Part shown: positions 34,512 to 41,750 of the stretch, piece after piece
Numbering within the stretch: position 1 is the stretch's first letter
Layout of the letters: the number at the start of each line of letters is the position of its first letter
Origin: an uncultured Sphaerochaeta sp.
GTDB taxonomy: Bacteria; Spirochaetota; Spirochaetia; Sphaerochaetales; Sphaerochaetaceae
NCBI RefSeq assembly: GCF_963667405.1
Contig: NZ_OY763408.1
Span: 1,449,757-1,513,756, forward strand
DNA: 64,000 nt
Direction of reading: 5' to 3'
Notes under the pieces: model-generated
Seen by the model: the letters and a program-made list of their open reading frames with translations, nothing else
Database searches by the model: none
What the model was told of the DNA's origin: nothing
Program-made: the position numbers and the translations under genes

Positions 34512-35870
34512 ATGCACATGTTCCCGATACCACCCGTTATCCAACGGTTTGCAAAGAAGTTCACCAATGCAGGATTCTCCCTCTACATCGTGGGAGGAGC
34601 TGTGCGCGACCATCTGCTTGGAAAGCCGTGCGAGGACTACGATTTCACCACCGATGCCCTTCCTGACCAGGTCATCGGCCTGTTTCACCATGTGATTCCC
34701 ACCGGCATCGAACACGGCACGGTCACCGTACACTATGAAAAGCAGCTCTTTGAGGTCACCACCTTTCGAAGCGAAGGCGACTACCTTGACGGCAGGCACC
34801 CCAGTTCGGTGACCTATGTGCGCAATCTTGCCGAGGATCTGAAGCGCAGGGATTTCACGATCAATGCCTTCGCAGTGGATTGCTCGAATGGGAGCATCAT
34901 CGACCTCAACGATGGGATGGAAGATCTGAAGAAGCGGACGATCAGGGCAATCGGAGAACCACAGCAACGTTTTGCGGAGGATGCACTGCGCATGCTCAGG
35001 GCATGCAGGATTGCCGCAAAGCTTGACTTCACGATTGAAGAGCAAACACTCAAAGCCATCGCAACTCTGAAGCATACCTTGGCAAAGGTCAGTGCAGAAC
35101 GGATTCGCGAGGAGTTGTTCAAACTCATAGGGTCAGACCATCCCGGCAAAGGAATTCAGTATTTGCGCATCACCGGCATGCTGGAAATCATCCTTCCCGA
35201 GCTGGCCAAGGGTGAAGGCATCCTGCAAGGGGGACTGCACCACGAGGATGTTCTTTCACACAATATCTCAACCCTGGTTGCCAGCACCGCCCTCACCGAT
35301 AGCGTGGAAGTACGGCTCGCTGCCCTGCTGCATGATATCGGCAAAAGCGAGGTGGTCGAACCGGGAGAGGATCGCAATACGTTTTATCGACATGAGATTG
35401 TCGGGGAGAAGCTGACGAAGGCCATCATGAAAAGGCTGAAGGCCAGCAATGAACAGTCCAAGACAGTCTGCCATCTGGTGCGTCACCACATGTTCGATTA
35501 CCAAAGATCCTGGAGTGACAGTGCGGTACGCAGATTCATCACCAGGATCGGACTGGAGTACATCCCCCTGCTCTTCTCATTGCGTATGGCTGACCAGATT
35601 GCCATCGGCGGGAAAGCTGATCTCCAATTGCTGGGAGAATTGAAAGACAGGATCGAAGGCATCCTTGCTGCAAAGGACGCTCTCTCGATCAAGGATCTGA
35701 CTATAGATGGAAATGACCTGATGGAAATCGGGATTCCGAAAGGAAAGCGTATCGGGGATACGCTTGCATTCCTGTTTGAAACAGTGCTCGATGATCCAAA
35801 ACAGAATACACGCGAGCACCTGTTGCTGCTGGCGAAAAACTATCAGGAATTTGCTGGCTTCACCAACTGA
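34512..35870 (+). CDS. CCA tRNA nucleotidyltransferase / poly(A) polymerase with HD domain
   Basis: Class II nucleotidyltransferase. Head motifs are YIVGGAVRDHLLG with the metal site EDYDFTT and RRDFTINAFAVD. Then come the neck/body helices (EDALRMLRACRIAAKL) and an HD phosphohydrolase-type domain (LAALLHDIGKSEV with a downstream VCHLVRHHM). The HD-containing architecture is that of many bacterial CCA-adding enzymes and is consistent with tRNA genes here lacking encoded CCA. The start is ATG 34512 (452 residues); a TTG 21 bases upstream extends the frame but adds nothing conserved. Its last 28 bases overlap the convergent rnc gene. Confidence 0.9.
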   Translation: MHMFPIPPVIQRFAKKFTNAGFSLYIVGGAVRDHLLGKPCEDYDFTTDALPDQVIGLFHHVIPTGIEHGTVTVHYEKQLFEVTTFRSEGDYLDGRHPSSVTYVRNLAEDLKRRDFTINAFAVDCSNGSIIDLNDGMEDLKKRTIRAIGEPQQRFAEDALRMLRACRIAAKLDFTIEEQTLKAIATLKHTLAKVSAERIREELFKLIGSDHPGKGIQYLRITGMLEIILPELAKGEGILQGGLHHEDVLSHNISTLVASTALTDSVEVRLAALLHDIGKSEVVEPGEDRNTFYRHEIVGEKLTKAIMKRLKASNEQSKTVCHLVRHHMFDYQRSWSDSAVRRFITRIGLEYIPLLFSLRMADQIAIGGKADLQLLGELKDRIEGILAAKDALSIKDLTIDGNDLMEIGIPKGKRIGDTLAFLFETVLDDPKQNTREHLLLLAKNYQEFAGFTN

Positions 35871-36595
35871 TCGTAGGCAATCTTGGCAGCCATTTGCTCG
35901 GCTTCTTTCTTGTTGTTTCCCTGTGCAGGTCCGAACACCTGGCCATTCACATCAACCTGCACAAAGAAGGTGAAGTCGTGCTCAGGCCCTGTCTTCTTGA
36001 CCAAGGTATAGGTAGGCACCTTGCGATACCGCTTCTGCATGTACTCCTGCAAACTGGTCTTGTAGTCGCGCTTGTAGTCGTCCTCAAGCACGGATCGGAT
36101 CTGCTTTTCCAGATAGCGCATGACAAATTCCTGGGCGGCAACAAAGCCACTGTCAAGATAACAAGCGGCAAAGAGAGCTTCCATACAGTCTGCAAGCAGG
36201 GCTTTCTTATCCCTACCCCCTGTATGCTCTTCTCCTTTTCCCAAAAGCAGATAACGATCTACACCAAGCGATCGGGCGATCATGGCAAGGCTGTCCTCGC
36301 TGACCACCACACTCTTGATCTTCGAGAAATCTCCCTCCTGCTTGGCAGGAAGGTTCCTGAACAACCAATCAGCTACGCACATGCCCAAAATGCTATCGCC
36401 GAGAAACTCCAATCGCTCGTTGTTGTCAACATCCTGATTGGTCTCATTGGCAAAGCTCCGATGGGTGAATGCAAGATTGAGAAGTTCAAGATTTCCGATC
36501 GAAATCCCACTGGCTTGCTTGAATGCAAGAAGCTCCCGCTCTCGGTCTGCCGAGATTGCGGGAGCCTTTGTGAAGAGAGTGCTCTCCATGAACAA
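35843..36595 (-). CDS. rnc: Ribonuclease III
   Basis: Cuts double-stranded RNA in rRNA and mRNA processing. The 250-residue protein has the catalytic signature NNERLEFLGDSILG, the second acidic site in DCMEALFAACYLD, and a C-terminal double-stranded RNA-binding domain from about 180 (starting YKTSLQEYMQKR). The start is uncertain: TTG 36595 has AAGG six bases upstream, whereas ATG 36589 lacks good spacing. It sits directly after acpP. Confidence 0.95.
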   Translation of the reverse strand: MFMESTLFTKAPAISADRERELLAFKQASGISIGNLELLNLAFTHRSFANETNQDVDNNERLEFLGDSILGMCVADWLFRNLPAKQEGDFSKIKSVVVSEDSLAMIARSLGVDRYLLLGKGEEHTGGRDKKALLADCMEALFAACYLDSGFVAAQEFVMRYLEKQIRSVLEDDYKRDYKTSLQEYMQKRYRKVPTYTLVKKTGPEHDFTFFVQVDVNGQVFGPAQGNNKKEAEQMAAKIAYDQLVKPANS

Positions 36596-36602
36596 TCAGA
36601 CC

Positions 36603-36842
36603 TTAGAGCTGGGTAGACAGGAAATCTACAGCGTCCTTCACGGTCTCGAACTCATTTGCTTTCTCATCGGGAATGGAAATGCCCAGTTCCTCTTCAATTG
36701 CATACACCAATTCATAGGTGTCAAGGCTGTCTGCCCCGAGATCCTTGCGGAAGGAGGCATTCATAGTGATTTTTGCTGCATCAATTTCCAGCTTATCGGC
36801 AATCAATGCCTTTACTTTCTCAAAAACGTCCTTGCTATCCAT
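36603..36842 (-). CDS. acpP: Acyl carrier protein
   Basis: Carries fatty-acyl intermediates on a phosphopantetheine arm. The 79-residue acidic protein has the modification site GADSLDTYELV with the acceptor Ser. It lies between rpmF and rnc. The plsX-fab genes that commonly separate rpmF from acpP in other bacteria are absent here. Confidence 0.97.
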   Translation of the reverse strand: MDSKDVFEKVKALIADKLEIDAAKITMNASFRKDLGADSLDTYELVYAIEEELGISIPDEKANEFETVKDAVDFLSTQL

Positions 36843-36863
36843 TTCGATTCTCCTCGGTTTACC

Positions 36864-37049
36864 TTATTTGTCCTGAAGCTCAACAACCTGTACGCCACGA
36901 TAGAAACCGCACTTCGGACAGACACGATGAGGCAGAACCATATTCCCACAAGTCCCACAACGAGAGAGAGTAGGAGTTGCAAGGCGCATGTTGGCTGCCT
37001 TTCTGGAAGCTGCACTTGCCTTTGAAGTCTTATATTTGGGTGTTGCCAT
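36864..37049 (-). CDS. rpmF: 50S ribosomal protein L32
   Basis: The 61-residue basic protein begins ATPKYKTSKASAASRKA after the Met and has four Cys in CGTCGN and CPKCGF, the zinc-binding form of L32. An AGAGGA ribosome site precedes the ATG. It is the first gene of rpmF-acpP-rnc. Confidence 0.97.
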   Translation of the reverse strand: MATPKYKTSKASAASRKAANMRLATPTLSRCGTCGNMVLPHRVCPKCGFYRGVQVVELQDK

Positions 37050-37065
37050 GTTTAAATCCTCTTAC

Positions 37066-37093
37066 ACTATGCAAATTTTTGACACGTAAGCAA
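37066..37093 (-). promoter_or_regulatory. Possible rpmF promoter
   Basis: Minus strand TTGCTT, 16 bases, CATAGT, about 17 bases before the rpmF ATG. The match is moderate. Confidence 0.4.
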
Positions 37094-37109
37094 GAATAAC
37101 GGAAAAGCC

Positions 37110-37610
37110 CTAAAGCGTCAACAACTTGATTCGATTTCTCATCAATTGTACGACCAAAGGTGGAACCATCGGAGAAATGTCGGCACCGTATGCCGCCATC
37201 TCCTTGATGGCACTCGACCTGAGCTGGAAATACTTGGGACTGGTGGGCATGAACAGGATCTCAAGATCTGGGTTGAGCTGCTTGTTGGTCATCGCCAATT
37301 CGAATTCATACCCGAAATCCACAAGTGCCCGCACACCCCTGAGCATCACCCCTACCCCATGGGTTCGGGCGAAGTCAACCACCAGGCCACGGTAACTGAC
37401 CACCTCGATATTGGTGTGGTCCTTGAGGATCTGACGGAGCATCTCCATTCGTTCATCCGGAGTAAACAAGCACTGCTTCTGCACATTGTCAGCAACTACC
37501 ACATAGAGTTTCTCATAGAGTTTCGCGCTGCGTTCAATGATGTCGATATGACCATTGGTGGGAGGATCGAATGATCCTGGCAACATGGCGGTTCGTTCAC
37601 GTGCAATCAT
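37110..37610 (-). CDS. coaD: Phosphopantetheine adenylyltransferase
   Basis: Fourth step of CoA synthesis: joins ATP and 4'-phosphopantetheine to dephospho-CoA. The 166-residue protein has the nucleotidyltransferase motif GSFDPPTNGHIDI, the LRGVRALVDFGYE loop, and PKYFQLRSSAIKE near the C-terminus. Its start overlaps the stop of the preceding zinc-motif gene by four bases. Confidence 0.95.
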   Translation of the reverse strand: MIARERTAMLPGSFDPPTNGHIDIIERSAKLYEKLYVVVADNVQKQCLFTPDERMEMLRQILKDHTNIEVVSYRGLVVDFARTHGVGVMLRGVRALVDFGYEFELAMTNKQLNPDLEILFMPTSPKYFQLRSSAIKEMAAYGADISPMVPPLVVQLMRNRIKLLTL

Positions 37611-38098
37611 TGCTTGATACCCTCCACATATTTCTTCATGGCATCGAGGGCTTCCCCATTCTCCCAGACTATACGCTTCACAAACGTGAAGGAGCCGTCC
37701 TCGTTCTGTTCCACAACCGCAAAGGTACCCCGTCCGATATAGCTCACCTTCTGCTTCTCAGTAACGTGCTCTTCTTCGGCAATGTGCGCAAGCACGCAAT
37801 CAAAGTGACAGAAACCGCCCTCAGGATGGGTAAGTGCACTGGCGATGGTCTCGATGACCTGCCCACAGTATGCACAGGTCTCCAAGGGCTCAGCCACCCG
37901 CTTCACCGGAAGCTGGGGCAAGTTGCTGTGGTAGGCCTTTCGGGTGGTATCGGGAAGCAAGGTATTCTTCGGCTTGTTCGCCCCTTCCTTGGGAGCGGTT
38001 TTTCCCTTGGATTGTTTCTTGGATCGATTGCGTTTGTCCTTACGGTTCTTCTGACCCTTCGCAGGTCCCGCATCCTGGGGTTTCTTTTCTGGTTCCAT
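37607..38098 (-). CDS. Small protein with basic N-terminus and CxxC/HxxxC motif, unknown
   Basis: The 163-residue protein has a lysine-rich, probably disordered N-terminal third. A candidate zinc site follows: CAYCGQ near 75, then FCHFDCVLAH some 22 residues later, resembling a short treble-clef or zinc finger. A folded acidic C-terminal part includes GRGTFAVVEQNEDG. The basic tail suggests nucleic-acid or ribosome binding. I do not recognise the family. It is translationally coupled to coaD. Confidence 0.65.
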   Translation of the reverse strand: MEPEKKPQDAGPAKGQKNRKDKRNRSKKQSKGKTAPKEGANKPKNTLLPDTTRKAYHSNLPQLPVKRVAEPLETCAYCGQVIETIASALTHPEGGFCHFDCVLAHIAEEEHVTEKQKVSYIGRGTFAVVEQNEDGSFTFVKRIVWENGEALDAMKKYVEGIKQ

Positions 38099-38167
38099 CA
38101 GTTCTTCCTCGTCCTTGTCAGACTACCTTGTTTTGCTTTGATGAGCAAGGTCCCTGAAAACAAGCAA

Positions 38168-38187
38168 GGGACGGCGATTGCCGTCCC
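38168..38187 (-). terminator. Terminator after rplS
   Basis: A perfect eight-base-pair stem, GGGACGGC / GCCGTCCC, with a four-base loop. On the minus strand it is followed by the T-rich TTGCTTGTTTT. It closes the rpsP-to-rplS transcript. Confidence 0.7.
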
Positions 38188-38209
38188 CATGATTGTCCGA
38201 TTAAGAATA

Positions 38210-38566
38210 CTAGGCATTCTTTCTGCGGATAAGTTCCTTGACCTTGGCCTTCTTGCCCACCTTGTCGCGGATATAGTAGAGCTTTGCCCTGCGGACGCGG
38301 CCCTTGCGCACAACTTCGATCTTTTCGATACGGGGCGAGTGCAACGGGAAAATCCTTTCCACACCCACGCCATAGGAGATCTTGCGAACGATGAACGTCC
38401 TTCTGATGCCCCCGTTGTTCTTCGCAATGACCAAGCCCTCAAACACCTGGACACGCTCGTTGGTTCCCTCAATAATCTTGAAGTATACCTTTACGGTATC
38501 GCCAACGCAGAAGTTCTCTGCATTTTCCTTCATCTGTTCTGACTCAATAGCCTTAATCACATCCAT
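38210..38566 (-). CDS. rplS: 50S ribosomal protein L19
   Basis: The 118-residue basic protein has the L19 pattern: [20 protein letters not shown] and [16 protein letters not shown], followed by [21 protein letters not shown] with one substitution (FIVRK). It begins inside the last codons of trmD (14-base overlap) and ends the rpsP-khpA-rimM-trmD-rplS operon. Confidence 0.97.
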   Translation of the reverse strand: MDVIKAIESEQMKENAENFCVGDTVKVYFKIIEGTNERVQVFEGLVIAKNNGGIRRTFIVRKISYGVGVERIFPLHSPRIEKIEVVRKGRVRRAKLYYIRDKVGKKAKVKELIRRKNA

Positions 38567-39305
38567 CGTCTACGGTCCCCTTAGCACTATGTTCTTTCAA
38601 CGTATTCAATATCTTTCTGGAGTTCGCATCCAAGGATGCCGTCTCCAACAGATCCGGTCGATGGGACAAAGTCTTCTCCAACCGTTTCTGCAACCGCCAT
38701 TGACCTATCTTGGCATGATGACCGCTCAATAATACATCAGGGACATCATTTGAGCAATAGGTTTCCGGCCTTGTGTATTGGGGATATTCGAGCAGATTTC
38801 CGTGGAAACTCTCTTCCTGCAGTGATTCGCTTGAGATCACACCGTCCAAAAGGCGGTAGACCGCATCGATTATCACCAAGGTGGAAACTTCCCCGCTGCT
38901 GATCACATAATCACCAATACTAATCTCGTCATCAACATATAGGTCTATCAGGCGTTGGTCAATACCCTCGTAGTGACCGCAGATGAAGACCAACTCCTGT
39001 TCCTTGCTCAGGTTCTCTGCATACTGTTGTGTGAATCGCCTGCCCGAGGGAGAAGCAAAGACCACCCGCTTATCGGAAGCTTTCAGCTCCTCAAGCGCTT
39101 TGGCCAGGGGATCGCATTTGATTACCATCCCCGCCCCACCACCGTAGGGAACATCGTCACAACTTTGGTGTTTGTCCGTTGCATAGCGACGGAAGTCGAT
39201 TATCTCGTACTCCACAACTTTGCTTTCAACGGCACGCTTCATGATCGAATTCCTGAAGAACCCCTCCACCATCTCTGGAAAAAGGGTGACTATCTGCATT
39301 TTCAT
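38553..39305 (-). CDS. trmD: tRNA (guanine-N1)-methyltransferase
   Basis: Makes m1G37 in tRNAs and so keeps the reading frame. The 250-residue SPOUT methyltransferase has the N-terminal [13 protein letters not shown] and [12 protein letters not shown], and the knot region [11 protein letters not shown] and [11 protein letters not shown]. Its ATG overlaps the rimM stop by four bases. Confidence 0.96.
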   Translation of the reverse strand: MKMQIVTLFPEMVEGFFRNSIMKRAVESKVVEYEIIDFRRYATDKHQSCDDVPYGGGAGMVIKCDPLAKALEELKASDKRVVFASPSGRRFTQQYAENLSKEQELVFICGHYEGIDQRLIDLYVDDEISIGDYVISSGEVSTLVIIDAVYRLLDGVISSESLQEESFHGNLLEYPQYTRPETYCSNDVPDVLLSGHHAKIGQWRLQKRLEKTLSHRPDLLETASLDANSRKILNTLKEHSAKGTVDDGCD

Positions 39306-39808
39306 GAGAGAATCCAGGGAGCCTTCAGTTCAATCGTTCGGTCCGGCAAATTGACCTGCCCAATGAATTCCTTGAGATAAGGAACCATATAGAGCTTCTT
39401 GTCCAGCGCCTCGACCTCAAGCAAAACAGCCTGCGCACCATCCATGCTGCTGACTATGGTGCCGACCTTGTTTCCGTCGTGCACAAGGTCACAACCGATC
39501 AGGTCCGCCACATAGTACTGGCCCTTTTTCAGGGGAGCCGCTTTGCTTCGCTGTACCATCAGATGCTGTCCATTGAGGGCCCTGGCAGCCTCCGGAGTAT
39601 CAAAACCGGAGAACTTCATCAGGGCCTGGGACCCGAGCATCCTGAACGTTTCGACTGCAAGGGTTTGCTCTGTGCCATCCTTTGCACGCAGAATCACCTC
39701 CTTGAGCTTGCCAAGGTAGGAACAATCTTCGTTATGGGGATGTATCTTCACCTCACCGCTGATCCCAAATGGGCTCTTCACGGTTGCGGTCCAGAGCAAC
39801 TCTTCCAT
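39302..39808 (-). CDS. rimM: 16S rRNA processing protein RimM
   Basis: Assembly factor for the 30S head that binds ribosomal protein S19. The 168-residue protein has the N-terminal RimM barrel (ATVKSPFGISGEVKIHPH) and the PRC-barrel region with YYVADLIGCDLV, ending in the family-like VPYLKEFI. It stands in the conserved order between khpA and trmD. Confidence 0.93.
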   Translation of the reverse strand: MEELLWTATVKSPFGISGEVKIHPHNEDCSYLGKLKEVILRAKDGTEQTLAVETFRMLGSQALMKFSGFDTPEAARALNGQHLMVQRSKAAPLKKGQYYVADLIGCDLVHDGNKVGTIVSSMDGAQAVLLEVEALDKKLYMVPYLKEFIGQVNLPDRTIELKAPWILS

Positions 39809-39811
39809 ACG

Positions 39812-40051
39812 TCAGTCCAGGATTTCCAGCACGGCGCGCTTACCACCCTTGGTGGCGCTGGCACTCAGGATGGTCCTGATTGCCTTTGCAATGCGGCCTT
39901 GCTTTCCGATCACCTTGCCGACATCCTCGCTGGCGACCTTCAGCTCAAGGATCGTGGACTTTTCGCCCTCGATCACATTGATGCTGACTTCGTCAGGGAC
40001 ATCAACCAATGATTTTACAATGTATTCAACAAGATCTTTTTCCACAACCAT
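39812..40051 (-). CDS. khpA: KH-domain RNA-binding protein
   Basis: A 79-residue single KH domain with the loop [13 protein letters not shown]. This family (KhpA/YlqC) lies between rpsP and rimM in many bacteria and binds RNA, with roles in cell growth and small-RNA function in Gram-positive bacteria. Position and length match the family. Confidence 0.93.
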   Translation of the reverse strand: MVVEKDLVEYIVKSLVDVPDEVSINVIEGEKSTILELKVASEDVGKVIGKQGRIAKAIRTILSASATKGGKRAVLEILD

Positions 40052-40061
40052 CTCCTGGAAG

Positions 40062-40328
40062 TTATTCCTGGACAGTTCTGGTTACATGTACACCATTTCT
40101 GTTGAGCAGGCTCTTTACGGTATCACTCGGCTGTGCACCCTTAGCAAGCCAACCCTGGATCTTCTCTACCTGCAGGATAACCTGCTGGTCTTTCTGGGCC
40201 AAAGGATGGTACTGGCCAACCTCATCGAGGGTCTTGCTCTGGGTGTTAGCCCTGGAGTCCATCACCACGATACGGTAGTCAGGTCTCTTCTTGCTGCCAA
40301 ATCTCTTCAGTCTCATGCTTGTGCTCAC
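40062..40328 (-). CDS. rpsP: 30S ribosomal protein S16
   Basis: S16 family: [20 protein letters not shown] and GQYHPL are recognisable. The start is taken as GTG 40328 because GGAGG lies at good distance from it; the ATG at 40316 would give the usual N-terminus but sits 19 bases from that site. The 88-residue length is normal. First gene of the S16 operon, 25 bases after ffh. Confidence 0.95.
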   Translation of the reverse strand: MSTSMRLKRFGSKKRPDYRIVVMDSRANTQSKTLDEVGQYHPLAQKDQQVILQVEKIQGWLAKGAQPSDTVKSLLNRNGVHVTRTVQE

Positions 40329-40353
40329 GTCAATTCCTCCTACGAATTCAACT

Positions 40354-41688
40354 CTACATACCCATCTGTTTCAGCATTGCAGCCTGGTATTTTTTATTTT
40401 TTGCCAACTTCTTCATCGTAAGTCGCATTTTCTCAAACTTTTTCAGCAGGCGATTCACATCAGAGACGGTAGTTCCGCTTCCGTTTGCAACCCGCTTGCG
40501 TCTAGTCGGACCCATTATATGGTAATTTGCCCGTTCCGCATAGGTCATGGAAAGAATAATTGCTTTCTCCCTGCGAATTTCCGCCTTGTCGATGTCTTCT
40601 TCGCTGATCTGGCCTTTTGCTCCGGGGAGCATCTCCAGAAGCTGTTCCATCGAGCCCATTTTGTCCATGTTGTTCAACTGGTCCAGATAGTCCTGCAAGT
40701 CGAAGGTGTTCTTTGCCATCTTCTCCTGCATGCGCAAGGCATCCTTCTCATCGATGGCGCTCTGAGCCTTCTCAACCAAGCTGACGATATCGCCCATGCC
40801 AAGGATTCGGCTGGCTATGCGTTCAGGATAGAAAGGTTCCAGATCCTCGGTTTTCTCACCGACACCAATGAACTTGATCGGCTTGCCAACCACACTCCTG
40901 AGGGAAAGGGCGGCACCACCGCGGGTATCGGAGTCAAACTTGGAGAGGACAACGCCGGAAATGCCTACCTTCTGCTCAAACTCCTGGGCTATGGCAACAG
41001 CATTCTGGCCGGTCATGGAGTCGGCGACAAACAGCGTCTCATCCGGCCTTATCGCATCACGGACACGCTGGATCTCACCCATCAGGGTCTCATCAAGGTG
41101 CATGCGTCCGCTGGTATCGACGATCAGGATGTCATACTGCTCTTTCTTTGCCTGGGCAAGCGCACTCTTGGCCACTTTGACCGGATCTTTCTCACCCTCG
41201 ATGCTGAAGACAGGAACGCCAACGGCCTCACCAAGCACCTTCAGTTGCAAGACAGCTGCAGGGCGTACCAAGTCCGCGGCTACCAGCATGGGTCGCCGTC
41301 CCTCTTTCTTCAGTCGGGCGGCGAGCTTGGCGCTTGTGGTGGTCTTGCCAGAACCTTGCAGGCCCATCATCAGGATGACGGAGGTGGTGTCGGGACCCTT
41401 GAGCAAAAGCTTCTGGTTCTCTTCGTCCCCGAGCAGTGCAACCATGCGGTCGTAGACAATCTTCACAAACTGTTGACCAGGATCGACTGCCTTGAGGACT
41501 TTTTCCCCCATTGCTTCTTCCATGGTGCCGTTGATGAAGCGCCGTACCACCCGAAGGTTTACGTCGGCATCCAGCAATGCCACCTTGATTTCCTCAACGG
41601 CATCCTGGATATTCTTCTCGGTTATTTTGGACTTGCCGGCCAGTGTTCGCATGATGCCGGAGAACTTATCGCTTATTGAATCAAACAT
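40354..41688 (-). CDS. ffh: Signal recognition particle protein Ffh
   Basis: GTPase of the signal recognition particle, which targets membrane proteins. The 444-residue protein has the N domain, then the G domain with GLQGSGKTTTSAKLA, DTSGRMHLDE and SKFDSDTRGGAALS. The Met-rich M domain follows, with its RNA-binding helix-turn-helix at SMTYAERANYHIMGPTRRKR. The second G-motif reads DTSGR where DTAGR is usual. The 4.5S RNA gene was not found in the window. Confidence 0.96.
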   Translation of the reverse strand: MFDSISDKFSGIMRTLAGKSKITEKNIQDAVEEIKVALLDADVNLRVVRRFINGTMEEAMGEKVLKAVDPGQQFVKIVYDRMVALLGDEENQKLLLKGPDTTSVILMMGLQGSGKTTTSAKLAARLKKEGRRPMLVAADLVRPAAVLQLKVLGEAVGVPVFSIEGEKDPVKVAKSALAQAKKEQYDILIVDTSGRMHLDETLMGEIQRVRDAIRPDETLFVADSMTGQNAVAIAQEFEQKVGISGVVLSKFDSDTRGGAALSLRSVVGKPIKFIGVGEKTEDLEPFYPERIASRILGMGDIVSLVEKAQSAIDEKDALRMQEKMAKNTFDLQDYLDQLNNMDKMGSMEQLLEMLPGAKGQISEEDIDKAEIRREKAIILSMTYAERANYHIMGPTRRKRVANGSGTTVSDVNRLLKKFEKMRLTMKKLAKNKKYQAAMLKQMGM

Positions 41689-41750
41689 TACCTTACTCTA
41701 TTGTGGATTTCGCTCAAGTTACATCTTATACCGTACAGCCGTCTTTTCTG

